Shown here: positions 42,185-51,503 of the stretch, in pieces
Position numbering within the stretch: position 1 is the first letter of the stretch
Layout of the letters: every line of letters starts with the position of its first letter
Origin: Allomyces macrogynus ATCC 38327
Lineage: Eukaryota; Blastocladiomycota; Blastocladiomycetes; Blastocladiales; Blastocladiaceae
NCBI GenBank assembly: GCA_000151295.1
Contig: GG745332.1
Coordinates: 1,257,738-1,321,737 of the forward strand
Direction: 5' to 3'
DNA: 64,000 bases
Made by a program: the position numbers and the translations under genes
Notes under the pieces: generated by a model
The model's database searches: none
Seen by the model: only the letters and a program-made list of their open reading frames with translations
Told to the model about the DNA's origin: nothing

Positions 42185-44692
42185 TCACACCAACTCGCCA
42201 CTAACGTGGACACCGTCCTCGGCGACGATCACGACCGAATAAGCCGTCGCCGAGGCGGCTGACACGCGCCCTGCACTCGACTGCGACCCTATCGTCGTCG
42301 GTGTCGCAGGACACGGCCACGACCGCGGTCGTGGCGGTGCGCTAGTCGGCGGTTTATCCTTGCCACCATGGAACGGGAGCATGTCAGTCAAGTCGGCCGA
42401 CGACGCGCGCCGGCCCGGCGGGACGGCCGGCGCGAGCAATGTCGACAGCGAGTGCAATCCTGGACTTGGTGATGCGGTCAGCTCGAGCGACGCCGGCGGC
42501 GGTGTCGGTGGAGGTGGTGGTGCCGCATGTGCGTGCAGGAACTGGACCCAATCCATTTCCACGAAGTCGACGCCGGTTTCGTCAGGTACGAGCCCGACGG
42601 TCGGTGCCGTGCCATTCGGATCCCACCGCGTCCCGCCGCCACCGGCTCCACCTCCGTCCCACGGCGCGGCTCGACTGAGGCTGAACCACGGGTTGTTGGC
42701 CGGATTGCACCGAAGCCACGCGGACCGGGTCCAGCTCGGTACCGCCGACGCCAGTGCGTCCCATAATCGCACGATGCGCTCGACACGGGACCGTGTTGTC
42801 AAAACAAGGTCGTCGTGGTTCGGGTCGTCGGACGTGATCGAAATCGTCGTGGCCGAGCCGCGCTGTGGGAGAACAGCCGTGGCGGTCGTGACGCGCACGG
42901 TCGGCGCGCCTCCGTCGTCGTGAAGTGATCGTGGGACAGCTCCAGGAGGTCCTTGGGGCACTGCGGCGGTCCGCCGCACGAATGCCGACATGGACGACGT
43001 GGTTGTCGGGTCCGGCCGTTGCCGGCGGCGGCCATACAGGTGCAAAATCTGCCGCTGCATGAAGATCTTTTCTGGCGATGCGACCATCCGGCGCGACGCA
43101 ATCCATGCGTAGTACGGCCACGCGACGAGGAGGACGCCGAGCAACCCGCCGAGCACGGGCACGTAGAATCCCGGGTCCGTGATGAGCGGTGCGACGAGGC
43201 CCATTCCGGCCGAGAGAACGAGCGCCACGACCGCGCCGGGCCAGCCGAGCGGTGAGACAAAGGGGCGCGGCAAGTTGGGCCACCGGCGTGTCACGGCAAG
43301 TGCCGACGCGGCCTCGAAGACGTACCCGACGCACATGATCCACACGGCGACTTTCAGAATCGACTGCGAGACCGTTGCATTCGGGCTCGTGAACATGGCC
43401 AGTGACGTTGACGCCTCGACCACTGGGGCGGGTCCGAGTGCCGCAACGGCCTTGAGCAGGCCCGCGACAATGACGCTGGCGCCAAGTGCCGTGCCTGTCG
43501 CGAGAAGCGGCGCGCCGTGGTGCCGCAATGTACGTGCGAGCGCCGTCGGGAGCACACCAGCGCGGCTCAGCGTGTAGACGTGCCGCGCGGCCGCGTACGT
43601 GCCCGTCGCGAGCGACAGGAAGAGCGGCGGGACGAGGCACGTGCCAACGAGCGCGCGCACGACCCCATGCTGTGCAGCCGCGGCGGGGGACCCGCACACA
43701 GTGGTGAGACTGAGTGCTTCGGCCATGGGCGGTGCAGTCGCAGTCGAATCCACGGCTAGGCTCTTTGTCATGTCGCTCGAGCTGATCGCCCCGCCGTTGT
43801 TGGTGCACAGAATGTGCAGCACATTGTCGAGTAGCGGGTAGCTCGAGTGCGCAAACATGGAGTTGGGTCCGTCGTCGGGTACCACGGCGAGCAGCGAGAC
43901 GGCGAGAAGCAGGAGCACGAGCGACGAGCACAGGACCGACTTGGGCGCAGTCTTGGGGATGTTGACGGCCTCCTCGGCAGTCGTTGGGAAGGCTTCAAGC
44001 CCCATGAAGAACCAAACAGCAAACGGGAAACACGCGACTACCGATGCAAACGTGATGGGGATCTCGCCTGGTGCCGACGGGCCCGTCACTGGAGCGAGCA
44101 ATTGCGCGTCGGGGACGGGTTCATCGCGCGCGTGCGGCGGGAGCGTGACAATCACAAACAGCAGGTACGTCGCGAGCAGCGCGAGCGAGAACGCCGAGAG
44201 GACCATGACCACGCGAAAGTAGAATCGCGGGCGGGCGTGCAGCGCCAGGACAACGGCGGCAATGAGCAGCCACAGGACGGGGGCCGGGACTGAACCGTTG
44301 ACGTCGTGGAACGCGACGGCCAGGTCGTCGCCGAGCGCCACGAGCACCGACGCACACAGCAGCACATAGGAAAACGCGTAAATCGTACCAGCGAGGGCGC
44401 CGGCGCCGGGTCCAAACGCCGCATGGGCAAACGCGCCCGGACCTGACGCAAACGGGAGGGCGCAGCACATTTCCGTAACGACGGCCACGAGCGTGGCGTA
44501 GAGCGTGGCAGCGAGCGCCGTGGCCACGGCCATGTTGCGCCAGCCATCGAGGAGCCCGGCGTTCCAGCCGAAAAACAGGCCGGAGATGACAATGCCGATG
44601 GTGGCGGCGGCCAAGTGCCATGGGCCGAGCCAGGGATCACCGAGGCGCCGCCGCGCGAGATACCGTGCTTGGTCGTCGGACAGCGGGAGCAT
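42185..44692 (-). CDS. APC-superfamily amino-acid/ethanolamine-type permease
   Basis: A plasma-membrane permease with about 12 hydrophobic segments in residues 20-540, in one exon from ATG 44,692. The N-terminal GIVISGLFFGWNAGL and the helix-6 signature GLEAFPTTAEEAVNIPKTAP are typical of the polyamine/amino-acid/ethanolamine branch of the APC superfamily. A long loop between helices 7 and 8 (about 43,690-43,860) contains cysteines and Ser/Thr. The cytosolic C-terminal tail is unusually long (about 290 residues), Pro/Ser/Gly-rich, which could be regulatory. Substrate cannot be fixed from sequence. Confidence 0.85.
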   Translation of the reverse strand: MLPLSDDQARYLARRRLGDPWLGPWHLAAATIGIVISGLFFGWNAGLLDGWRNMAVATALAATLYATLVAVVTEMCCALPFASGPGAFAHAAFGPGAGALAGTIYAFSYVLLCASVLVALGDDLAVAFHDVNGSVPAPVLWLLIAAVVLALHARPRFYFRVVMVLSAFSLALLATYLLFVIVTLPPHARDEPVPDAQLLAPVTGPSAPGEIPITFASVVACFPFAVWFFMGLEAFPTTAEEAVNIPKTAPKSVLCSSLVLLLLAVSLLAVVPDDGPNSMFAHSSYPLLDNVLHILCTNNGGAISSSDMTKSLAVDSTATAPPMAEALSLTTVCGSPAAAAQHGVVRALVGTCLVPPLFLSLATGTYAAARHVYTLSRAGVLPTALARTLRHHGAPLLATGTALGASVIVAGLLKAVAALGPAPVVEASTSLAMFTSPNATVSQSILKVAVWIMCVGYVFEAASALAVTRRWPNLPRPFVSPLGWPGAVVALVLSAGMGLVAPLITDPGFYVPVLGGLLGVLLVAWPYYAWIASRRMVASPEKIFMQRQILHLYGRRRQRPDPTTTSSMSAFVRRTAAVPQGPPGAVPRSLHDDGGAPTVRVTTATAVLPQRGSATTISITSDDPNHDDLVLTTRSRVERIVRLWDALASAVPSWTRSAWLRCNPANNPWFSLSRAAPWDGGGAGGGGTRWDPNGTAPTVGLVPDETGVDFVEMDWVQFLHAHAAPPPPPTPPPASLELTASPSPGLHSLSTLLAPAVPPGRRASSADLTDMLPFHGGKDKPPTSAPPRPRSWPCPATPTTIGSQSSAGRVSAASATAYSVVIVAEDGVHVSGELV

Positions 44693-46062
44693 GAGAGATG
44701 GCGAGTGGCAAACGGGGAATTACATTGGGCGGCCAGCCCAGTGTGGCAAAGATGGGTGCCGCAGCAGCGTTGGCGCGCTCGTGCGGTAGATGGCCGGCCG
44801 GCAAACAAGCGGGGGGTCAGCGCTGTGCTCTGTTGGCCCTGCACGCTTGAACGTGTTGCAGCGGGTGCTCCTCGGCGAGGTCGTGCAGTCGTGGACCAAA
44901 CGAATGGCCGTTGTTGTCGTTGTTGTTGTTGTTATTGCCGTTGAGCGGATTGATCGGTTGGAACGTTTGGCAGGTGCTTGCTGGTCGTGAAGAGGCAGGC
45001 GAGACTTGCTGTCGTCGTCGTTGTTGCTCGGAAGAGGGCTGCAGCGCACGAACGCGGGCGGACGGAGAGTGGAGGCGCACGTTCGCAGGGGCCGGATGGC
45101 GGAGGGCCGTGGAAATCCAAAGAGCCGGTTGCGTGGGTCGGCGACAAGTTGGTTGCGTGATGCTGGTTGGCAAATTTTGACACGCCGGAGGAGGCACGCG
45201 GGCTCGAAGGCACCGCGTGGGGTCCGGGTAGGCGGCGCACCGCAGCTTGCAGGGTCCGGGCCGGCGAGCGTGGGGGAAAACGAAGGACGAGAGGACAAGC
45301 GGTGATTGCGGTGAGTTGTTGCGCGAGCTTGGTGCGGGCTGTTTGCGGTAAATATGGGAAGGGATATTGGCGAGCGTGGCGGGGCCAAGGGCGCGGAGGG
45401 TCAATTCGTTTTGGCCATCCCACGCGTCCTTGACCAACAGGAGCTACAGCTCCGCCACGACTGGCTGGATGGAACCCGCGGCCTACATCAACCGCGGGAG
45501 CGCACTTGAGCATGCGTCTGCACAAGCCAGCCGGCGCGGCCAGCGCGCCGGTGATCTGGACAGCGACCCAACCATGTTGACGGCATCACGTGCGGTCGCG
45601 AGGTTGGTTGAGTGCGAACGGCAGCGCCGATGTCGGGGCGAAAGAGGCGCGCTTGCTGCGAAAAGGCAAACACCAGCAGATCTGCGGTTGCTCCCACACA
45701 CCGTGCAACCGCACAGCACACGCACCACGATCACCAACGCACCTCCACGACGGCACACGACGGCGACAGCCACATTAACGAGCGCGCACAGCAACGACGA
45801 CGAGGAGCTGCAGCGGACCGACCGGCCGCACCATCATCTGTACGGTCTCGACAGTGGCGCGTCGCGGTCGACCGGCACCGAATTTGGAGCTCGAGCTCGC
45901 GCCTCCCCGCTGCCGGGCGGCCACCTGCAGCAACCAACGCATGCCACCTCCGCGCCTGCGTGATCGCGTTCTGATCCCCGCTGCCGCACTCGCCTGTCTC
46001 AGACACCTGTCACGGCCCCGTGTCGGCGCCCGCCCCGGCATTGAGACCAACCAATTTGCACC
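44693..46062. promoter_or_regulatory. Divergent intergenic region between the permease and the coiled-coil protein
   Basis: About 1.37 kb between divergent start codons. It has a GTTGTTGTT-type microsatellite at about 44,910-44,940. The open frames on either strand show no family similarity. I take it as promoters and 5' UTRs. Confidence 0.4.
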
Positions 46063-49000
46063 ATGATGCCCGCTGCCGCTGCCATCGCGGCCCCGCCGGC
46101 CACGGCCAGCAACCTTCCACCGCGCGCCGCGCCCACCAAGCCGGGCATTCCGCGGCCTGGCACCGTAGCAGCGCGTGCGGGACTTGTGCCCTCGTCTGTC
46201 CACCGCAGCGCGGGCGCGCCCGCTGCTGGACGCATCGTGCACGCAGCCAATTCCTCATGGCCGCCGCGTCCACGCGCGCCATCACCGCCCGGACAAGTCT
46301 CATCCCCGTCCCCGCCCACGTCTCCGACACCAACCTCGCCGAAACATGCGCGCGCGCGCCCCTCGGTGGCGGCGGTCGCGTCTGGTCGTGCCAGTCGGTC
46401 GCCATCACCCGCAGCGTCGCCGCCCGTCTTGCGTGCGCGCAAGACGGCACCAACACTCGGTTCGACGCGTCCAAAGACGGCACCCGACGCGAATTCGCCC
46501 ACCAACGACGATTCATCGGTGACGCGACCGGTCTCGGCGGCACCCGTGCAGCCATCCACTCCACCGCGTTTGGCCGGGTCTGCGGGCATGGTCGGGTTGC
46601 GGTTCCAGCATCCAGCACCGTCACCCTCTCCCTCGTCGGGACCCAGTTCGATTCCGGCCCCAGCGGCACCATCGCATCTTCGTGCCCCGCGCATCAAGAC
46701 CTCCACGTCTCCACCCAGCATCTCCACCGCTATGCCGCAACCGCCCGCCCCTGCACCCGACGAAACTGCGGCTCGCCCTGGATCGGCCAGGATGGCGACG
46801 CCCATTCTCACGGTCGCGCAATTCATCAACCAGGTCCTGCACGACCGCGACGAAATCTCGACGGGCGAGTTCCTGGGCCATGTCCTCAACCATGGCCAGA
46901 CGACCAACCAGTGGTTCATCCAGCACGATGATCTCTTGGCGTTTCTCGCGGCCGCACAGGCGCAAAATGGGCTCGACACGCCCCTAACGCGGCCCGTGCT
47001 CATTTCGCTCGTCGATCGCGCCTCTCCACGCGCGGCTACGCCCTTGTCGCCGGAGAACCGACCGCAGTCGCCGTTTGAAGCGTGGGCGCACGCGCGCGCC
47101 ATGGCGACGCGGTCCCCGTCGCCTGTGACGCTCGCCTCGACGACAGTTTGGCCGCGGAATGGAGCTGATACGGCAGCAGCGTCGTCGTCGCTAGCCACCG
47201 GTTCGCGTATCAATGGCCACGACGCAGCTGCCAACTCCTCTGTCGAGTCGCTCCCGAACCTGGCCGAGGCGGTGCGCCCCGCCGAGCCAACGACCGTGTC
47301 GAGTCCCGACCGCCACGGCTCGTCCTCGTCTGACACCAGTGCGCGCCGCGGTCAAGCTGCCGGATCCAAACCCGGAGACGAAGCTGCTGGGCATGCGGCG
47401 CCGTCGCAGACCCAGTCGCGCATCATGGCGGCTATTTCGCGGCGATCCAACTCGGCACGCAAGTCGCGGCTCCTTGGGATGGCCGGTGGACTCGTTTCGC
47501 CAGTCGCACCAACGCCGCTCCCATCGAATAACGACAACCCGAGCATCGACGACACGACCACCGACGACTCGGACAACCACTCTGACGCGTTCCCACTGCC
47601 CCCTCGCCGCCGCCGTCTTCGTCGCCCGCAGGACCGGTACTCGTCCCCACCACAGTTCACGCACCACAGTGGTCGCGAACAGGTCTTTGGCGAGGCGAGC
47701 GACGACGGCGAGGAGGTGGAAGAGGAGGAGGACGTGCACGTGCCCGATCCCCATGCCGACATGCCACCACCACGCGTGCGGATTCCGACTACGCCGCCCG
47801 GTCGGCGCCCGAAATCATGGATGGTTACGGGCGACCACGCATCGCGGTTTGACATGCCGCCCGTCCGCGCGCTCCAGCTCGACACGTTCCGGCACCACCA
47901 CTCATCCCCAGCACTCGGCGTGCGCGCGAGTCCCGGCTGGTCGCCGCGCCCATCGGCCTCGGCGACAGACCATGACGACGACAATCTCGCTGAAGTCGAT
48001 GCATTGCACCGCAAACTCGAGGACATGACGGCCATGCACCGTGCCACACGGGACCAGATTGCGCAACTCCTCGCACGCGAAAAGCAGCAGCTCACCGACT
48101 TGGCCGCGTACGAGGCCAAAGTTCACGAGCTCACGGACGAGCGCGATGCGCTCAAGACGGCCATTTCGGCCGCGCGACGCGCCGTCGACGACGCGGGCAA
48201 AGTACGCGCTGAGGCCGAGCGCGAGCGGGATGCGGCGCTCGAGGCGCGCGCCATTGCTGACGCGCAGCTGCGCAATGCTCGTGGGCAGTCGGCCGAACTC
48301 AAGCAGCACCTCGAGGCTGCGCTTCAGCGCGCCGATGCGTATCGCGAGGAGGCCGACGCGCACCAGCTCGCGCTCAGGGAGGCGCAACGAACCGAAGCCG
48401 TCCTGCGTGATCAGCTCGAGACGACGTGCGCCGATCTCGAGGTCGCGCAGAGCACGGCGTCGGCGGCCGTGGCGGCTGCTGCTGCAGCGGCAGCAGCGGC
48501 AGCGGCCGAGTCCCCTGTCATGGGCCGCGCGTCGCCCGCGCCAGCGTCGCCGCAAATGACAGCCACGACCGTCGCGACTCTTCCGTATCCGGAAGCGCCG
48601 TTCCCGGCGGCACTGCAACGGTCGACGAGGGAGTCGGCACCGAGCCCGTCACGGATCCCGAAGCCGCACGCGAAGCGCGGCGACAAGAGCAAGTCGCGCA
48701 CTCGGGGAATGTCGCGCGATGCCGACCAGGACTCTGGGCCCACTGGCACGACCGAAGGCCGCACGTTGTCGGACGAGCTAGCCAAGGCACTCATGCTCAA
48801 GAACCCACCGCTGCCACCAGTTGATTCGATTTCACGCGCCGAGCACGCCGTGATTGTCAAGCAGATCCAGGACAAGGCTGCGGATGACCTTGCTGCCGTG
48901 CAGCAGGACCTGCACGACGTTCAGGAAAAGCTGCTTGATGCCGAGGTCCTGCAAGCCGCGGCCGAGGACCAGCTCCAGGTCATGATGACGCGCGTGACCG

Positions 49001-50088
49001 CGGCCGATGCCCGTGCGCGCGACGCCGAAGTGCGTGTCGAGGTCCTCGTGACACGGCTCAAGACCCTCGAGTCGGCGCGCGCGTCCGAGGCGCAATTGTC
49101 GGCCCAGGCCCTCCGGCGCGCGTCCACAGTGCCCGTCCGCGACACCGTCCCCGTGCGCCACGCCGTTTGCCAGACGGACTCACGCCCACGGCCACAAGCG
49201 CAGTCGACGCAGTGCACCTTGCTCGATAGCTGGGCCGACTCGCCCGACCGCGGCGAGGACCGCGACGCGCAGACCGAGATTGGGGGCGAGGACATGGACG
49301 CGATTCTCGAGGCGCTGACCGTGTTCCGCGACGACGCGGGCGTGTTCTCGCGCGAAAAGATTGTGCTCCAGGAACAGGTGCTCGAGGCGCAAGGCGAGGT
49401 CGATGCGGCGCGGGCGGACGCGCAGGCGTGGCGCGACCGCGTGCTCGAAGTCGAGCGCGAGTTGGCGATGGCTGAGGCGCGCACGCGTGCGTACGAGGTC
49501 GAAGTCGCGCGCGTCGACCATCAGCTGGATGTAGCGCAGCGCCGCGTCGACGAGTTGGAGCACGAGGTCAAGCCGAGGTTTGAGATGGAGGTCCAGACTG
49601 GTGCGGCTGCGGATGCCGTTGACGATAATGACGATGGCGAGGGTGGAGAAGGTGCATCTTTACCACCATTTGACGACGCGCCAATGCCGGTGGACGACGC
49701 TCCTGCTGGAACGGCACGCCGATTGCCAGCATACCAAGACGGTGTCGCTGCACCAGTTCACGACCCGGCGCCAAGCGCGCCGGAATCCAAGTCGACCAAG
49801 GACCGTATCGCCGCGCGTCTTTTCGATGCATTCCTGCCGGTATCATCCAACCTCGTTGTTCTCGCAGTCGCGCTCGTCATTGGCACGCTACTCGGTGCGA
49901 TCCTGTCGTCGGGCAGTGCCACGACTGTCGAGCCGCGGGATCCCATGGCCGTGTGGCCCCCTTCGGCCGCCTTGGTGGCCCGTCCCCCCACCGTTGATGT
50001 GCCGTATTTATTTATTTGGGACGGTCCGCTCGGGTTTCTGAACGGGTGGGTGCGCGTGTATGAGAGAGCGCCCGAGTATCTCGGATAG
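46063..50088 (+). CDS. Large coiled-coil tail-anchored protein, unknown function
   Basis: This is a single 1,341-codon exon. Residues 1-240 are Pro/Ala/Ser-rich and disordered. Residues about 245-310 form a compact predicted domain (LTVAQFINQVLHDRDEISTG...QWFIQHDDLLAFLA). A second disordered acidic/Ser-rich region follows. Heptad-like coiled coil runs from about 640 to 800 (LHRKLEDMTAMHRATRDQIA...), is interrupted by a poly-Ala tract and a Ser/Pro linker, and resumes at about 930-1,190. A single transmembrane helix (LVVLAVALVIGTLLGAILSS) is near 1,265, with a 55-residue Pro-rich lumenal tail. The architecture resembles nuclear-envelope (KASH-like), Golgin or tether proteins. The C-terminus does not end in the PPPx motif, so a KASH call is not supported. 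Confidence 0.7.
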   Translation: MMPAAAAIAAPPATASNLPPRAAPTKPGIPRPGTVAARAGLVPSSVHRSAGAPAAGRIVHAANSSWPPRPRAPSPPGQVSSPSPPTSPTPTSPKHARARPSVAAVASGRASRSPSPAASPPVLRARKTAPTLGSTRPKTAPDANSPTNDDSSVTRPVSAAPVQPSTPPRLAGSAGMVGLRFQHPAPSPSPSSGPSSIPAPAAPSHLRAPRIKTSTSPPSISTAMPQPPAPAPDETAARPGSARMATPILTVAQFINQVLHDRDEISTGEFLGHVLNHGQTTNQWFIQHDDLLAFLAAAQAQNGLDTPLTRPVLISLVDRASPRAATPLSPENRPQSPFEAWAHARAMATRSPSPVTLASTTVWPRNGADTAAASSSLATGSRINGHDAAANSSVESLPNLAEAVRPAEPTTVSSPDRHGSSSSDTSARRGQAAGSKPGDEAAGHAAPSQTQSRIMAAISRRSNSARKSRLLGMAGGLVSPVAPTPLPSNNDNPSIDDTTTDDSDNHSDAFPLPPRRRRLRRPQDRYSSPPQFTHHSGREQVFGEASDDGEEVEEEEDVHVPDPHADMPPPRVRIPTTPPGRRPKSWMVTGDHASRFDMPPVRALQLDTFRHHHSSPALGVRASPGWSPRPSASATDHDDDNLAEVDALHRKLEDMTAMHRATRDQIAQLLAREKQQLTDLAAYEAKVHELTDERDALKTAISAARRAVDDAGKVRAEAERERDAALEARAIADAQLRNARGQSAELKQHLEAALQRADAYREEADAHQLALREAQRTEAVLRDQLETTCADLEVAQSTASAAVAAAAAAAAAAAAESPVMGRASPAPASPQMTATTVATLPYPEAPFPAALQRSTRESAPSPSRIPKPHAKRGDKSKSRTRGMSRDADQDSGPTGTTEGRTLSDELAKALMLKNPPLPPVDSISRAEHAVIVKQIQDKAADDLAAVQQDLHDVQEKLLDAEVLQAAAEDQLQVMMTRVTAADARARDAEVRVEVLVTRLKTLESARASEAQLSAQALRRASTVPVRDTVPVRHAVCQTDSRPRPQAQSTQCTLLDSWADSPDRGEDRDAQTEIGGEDMDAILEALTVFRDDAGVFSREKIVLQEQVLEAQGEVDAARADAQAWRDRVLEVERELAMAEARTRAYEVEVARVDHQLDVAQRRVDELEHEVKPRFEMEVQTGAAADAVDDNDDGEGGEGASLPPFDDAPMPVDDAPAGTARRLPAYQDGVAAPVHDPAPSAPESKSTKDRIAARLFDAFLPVSSNLVVLAVALVIGTLLGAILSSGSATTVEPRDPMAVWPPSAALVARPPTVDVPYLFIWDGPLGFLNGWVRVYERAPEYLG

Positions 50089-50468
50089 CGAGCGAGCGGG
50101 CGAGCAGAATCTTTGTCGATTTCAATAACGATTTGCACTTATTGGCCGGTCGCGACTTTCGCGCGCGACTCGGCACTTGGCCGTCATCAGATCTGTTGGG
50201 CACTGCAATTTCCGCTGAAGCGGGATGCGGATCGCTGCTGTGGGACCTTGCTCCTGTGACTGCTTGTATGTGCCACCTCGATGATGCATGAACACGAGAC
50301 ACTGACCATCTTTTTCTCTTCCCGCTCACTAGAACTTGCATCCGCAAACTATTCGTCAACCATTAACTTCTACCACGACCACAATTGCTCTTGTGTGTTC
50401 GCATCGGCTTGTGCTCGCATATCTACCACTTCCGAACCCGAACCAACTCATCCCAAAAACCACCAACC
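50089..50468. other. Intergenic
   Basis: About 380 bases between tandem plus-strand genes. It should contain the promoter of the downstream small gene. The AT-rich stretch at 50,290-50,470, including CCAAACC and AACCATG, may be the 5' UTR. Confidence 0.4.
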
Positions 50469-51238
50469 ATGTCTCTTAACGTCCACGCCGAAAGGTCGAT
50501 TTACGAGGCGCTCACGAAGAACGCGCACAAGTACCAGGGCGTGAGCAAGTACGACGAGACGTGGGTCGCTCGCGTGCGTGTGCGCCGTTTGAGGAGATTC
50601 ACGACCAGGTCGCGTGGGTGCGCAATTACGGCCAGGAGGGCCTCGACAGTGTTTTACTCAACACCAAGCTGTTTGCGCGGTGGATGCGCTGCGAGCATGC
50701 TGCCGCGACCGCCGCTGTTTCTATTCCCGCTTCCGTTGTTGCTGCTGCCGTGACTGTGATCGTTGCTACCGTCGCCGAGGTGCTCATTGCGCCCGTTGAG
50801 GAGGAGGAGAAGAAGAAAGTAGTGGAGAGTGTCGCCGGCCCCGCCGTGGTCGGCGAGCTGGAACCGGAGCTGTCGTCGGAAGTGGAGGCAGAGCGTGAGG
50901 GCGATGAGACCGTTGCTGCTGAGCCTTGCGAGGAGGAGAACCAGGATCTGCCCGCGCTCGTTCCTGCCGATTCGGGCGCGGACATGTCGGAGCCGTGCGG
51001 TGCGCTCGTTGCCGTCCAAGTCGAGTGCCTCGAGCTGTCATTTGTCGAGGAGACGACGAAGGACGAAGTGGTCGAGAAGAAGCAGATCAAGAAGCGAGCC
51101 GGGTCGAATGTCGTCTTGCGCGCGATGAAGAGCGCAATTGCGCGGTTGCTGCCGTGTCGCAACACCCGTGTGCAGGCAATTTGGGGTGGACGAGGTTTGC
51201 GTCGGCGTTTTGGTTTTGTTTTTGGATCTCTCTTGTGA
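50469..51238 (+). CDS. Small acidic protein, unknown function
   Basis: Exon 1 (50,469-50,540) encodes MSLNVHAERSIYEALTKNAH and ends at a consensus gtgagc donor. The 53-nt intron (50,541-50,593) ends at tttgag. Exon 2 begins EIHDQVAWVRNYGQEGLDSV, so the two segments join in phase 0 as YQG-EIHDQ. A hydrophobic Ala/Val/Ile segment (about 50,710-50,790) could be a membrane anchor or buried helix. It is followed by a Glu-rich stretch (KEEEEKKK-like) and a basic C-terminus. No family recognised. The total is about 239 residues. Confidence 0.6.
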
Positions 51239-51503
51239 TTAATTCCCTTCCTGTTTCGCCGTTTGAGTATATGATTTCGAGACACTCGCGCCCCTGGCCA
51301 AGGCCGGGCGTCTCGTCGTGTTTTTCGAAGTGGGTCCACTCTGGAAACAATTCAATGAATGGTTTTTCCACCCTGCTCAGTCCTCCTTGAGCTCTTCCCA
51401 ATGCACGATCCAGCAACTTCGATTCAAAAATGCCTGGCATTGCTTTCTCACGCACAAAATGGACCACCATACAACACCTGCAAACCGCAAGACGATCCAC
51501 CGC

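Noticed and set aside
46063..50088. KASH/nesprin assignment for the coiled-coil tail-anchored protein
   Set aside because: The C-terminus after the membrane helix does not end in the Pro-Pro-Pro-x motif needed for SUN binding.
50541..50600. Apparent frameshift or 29-nt intron in the small gene at 50.5 kb
   Set aside because: An upstream consensus donor (gtgagc at 50,541) gives a normal 53-nt intron in phase 0.
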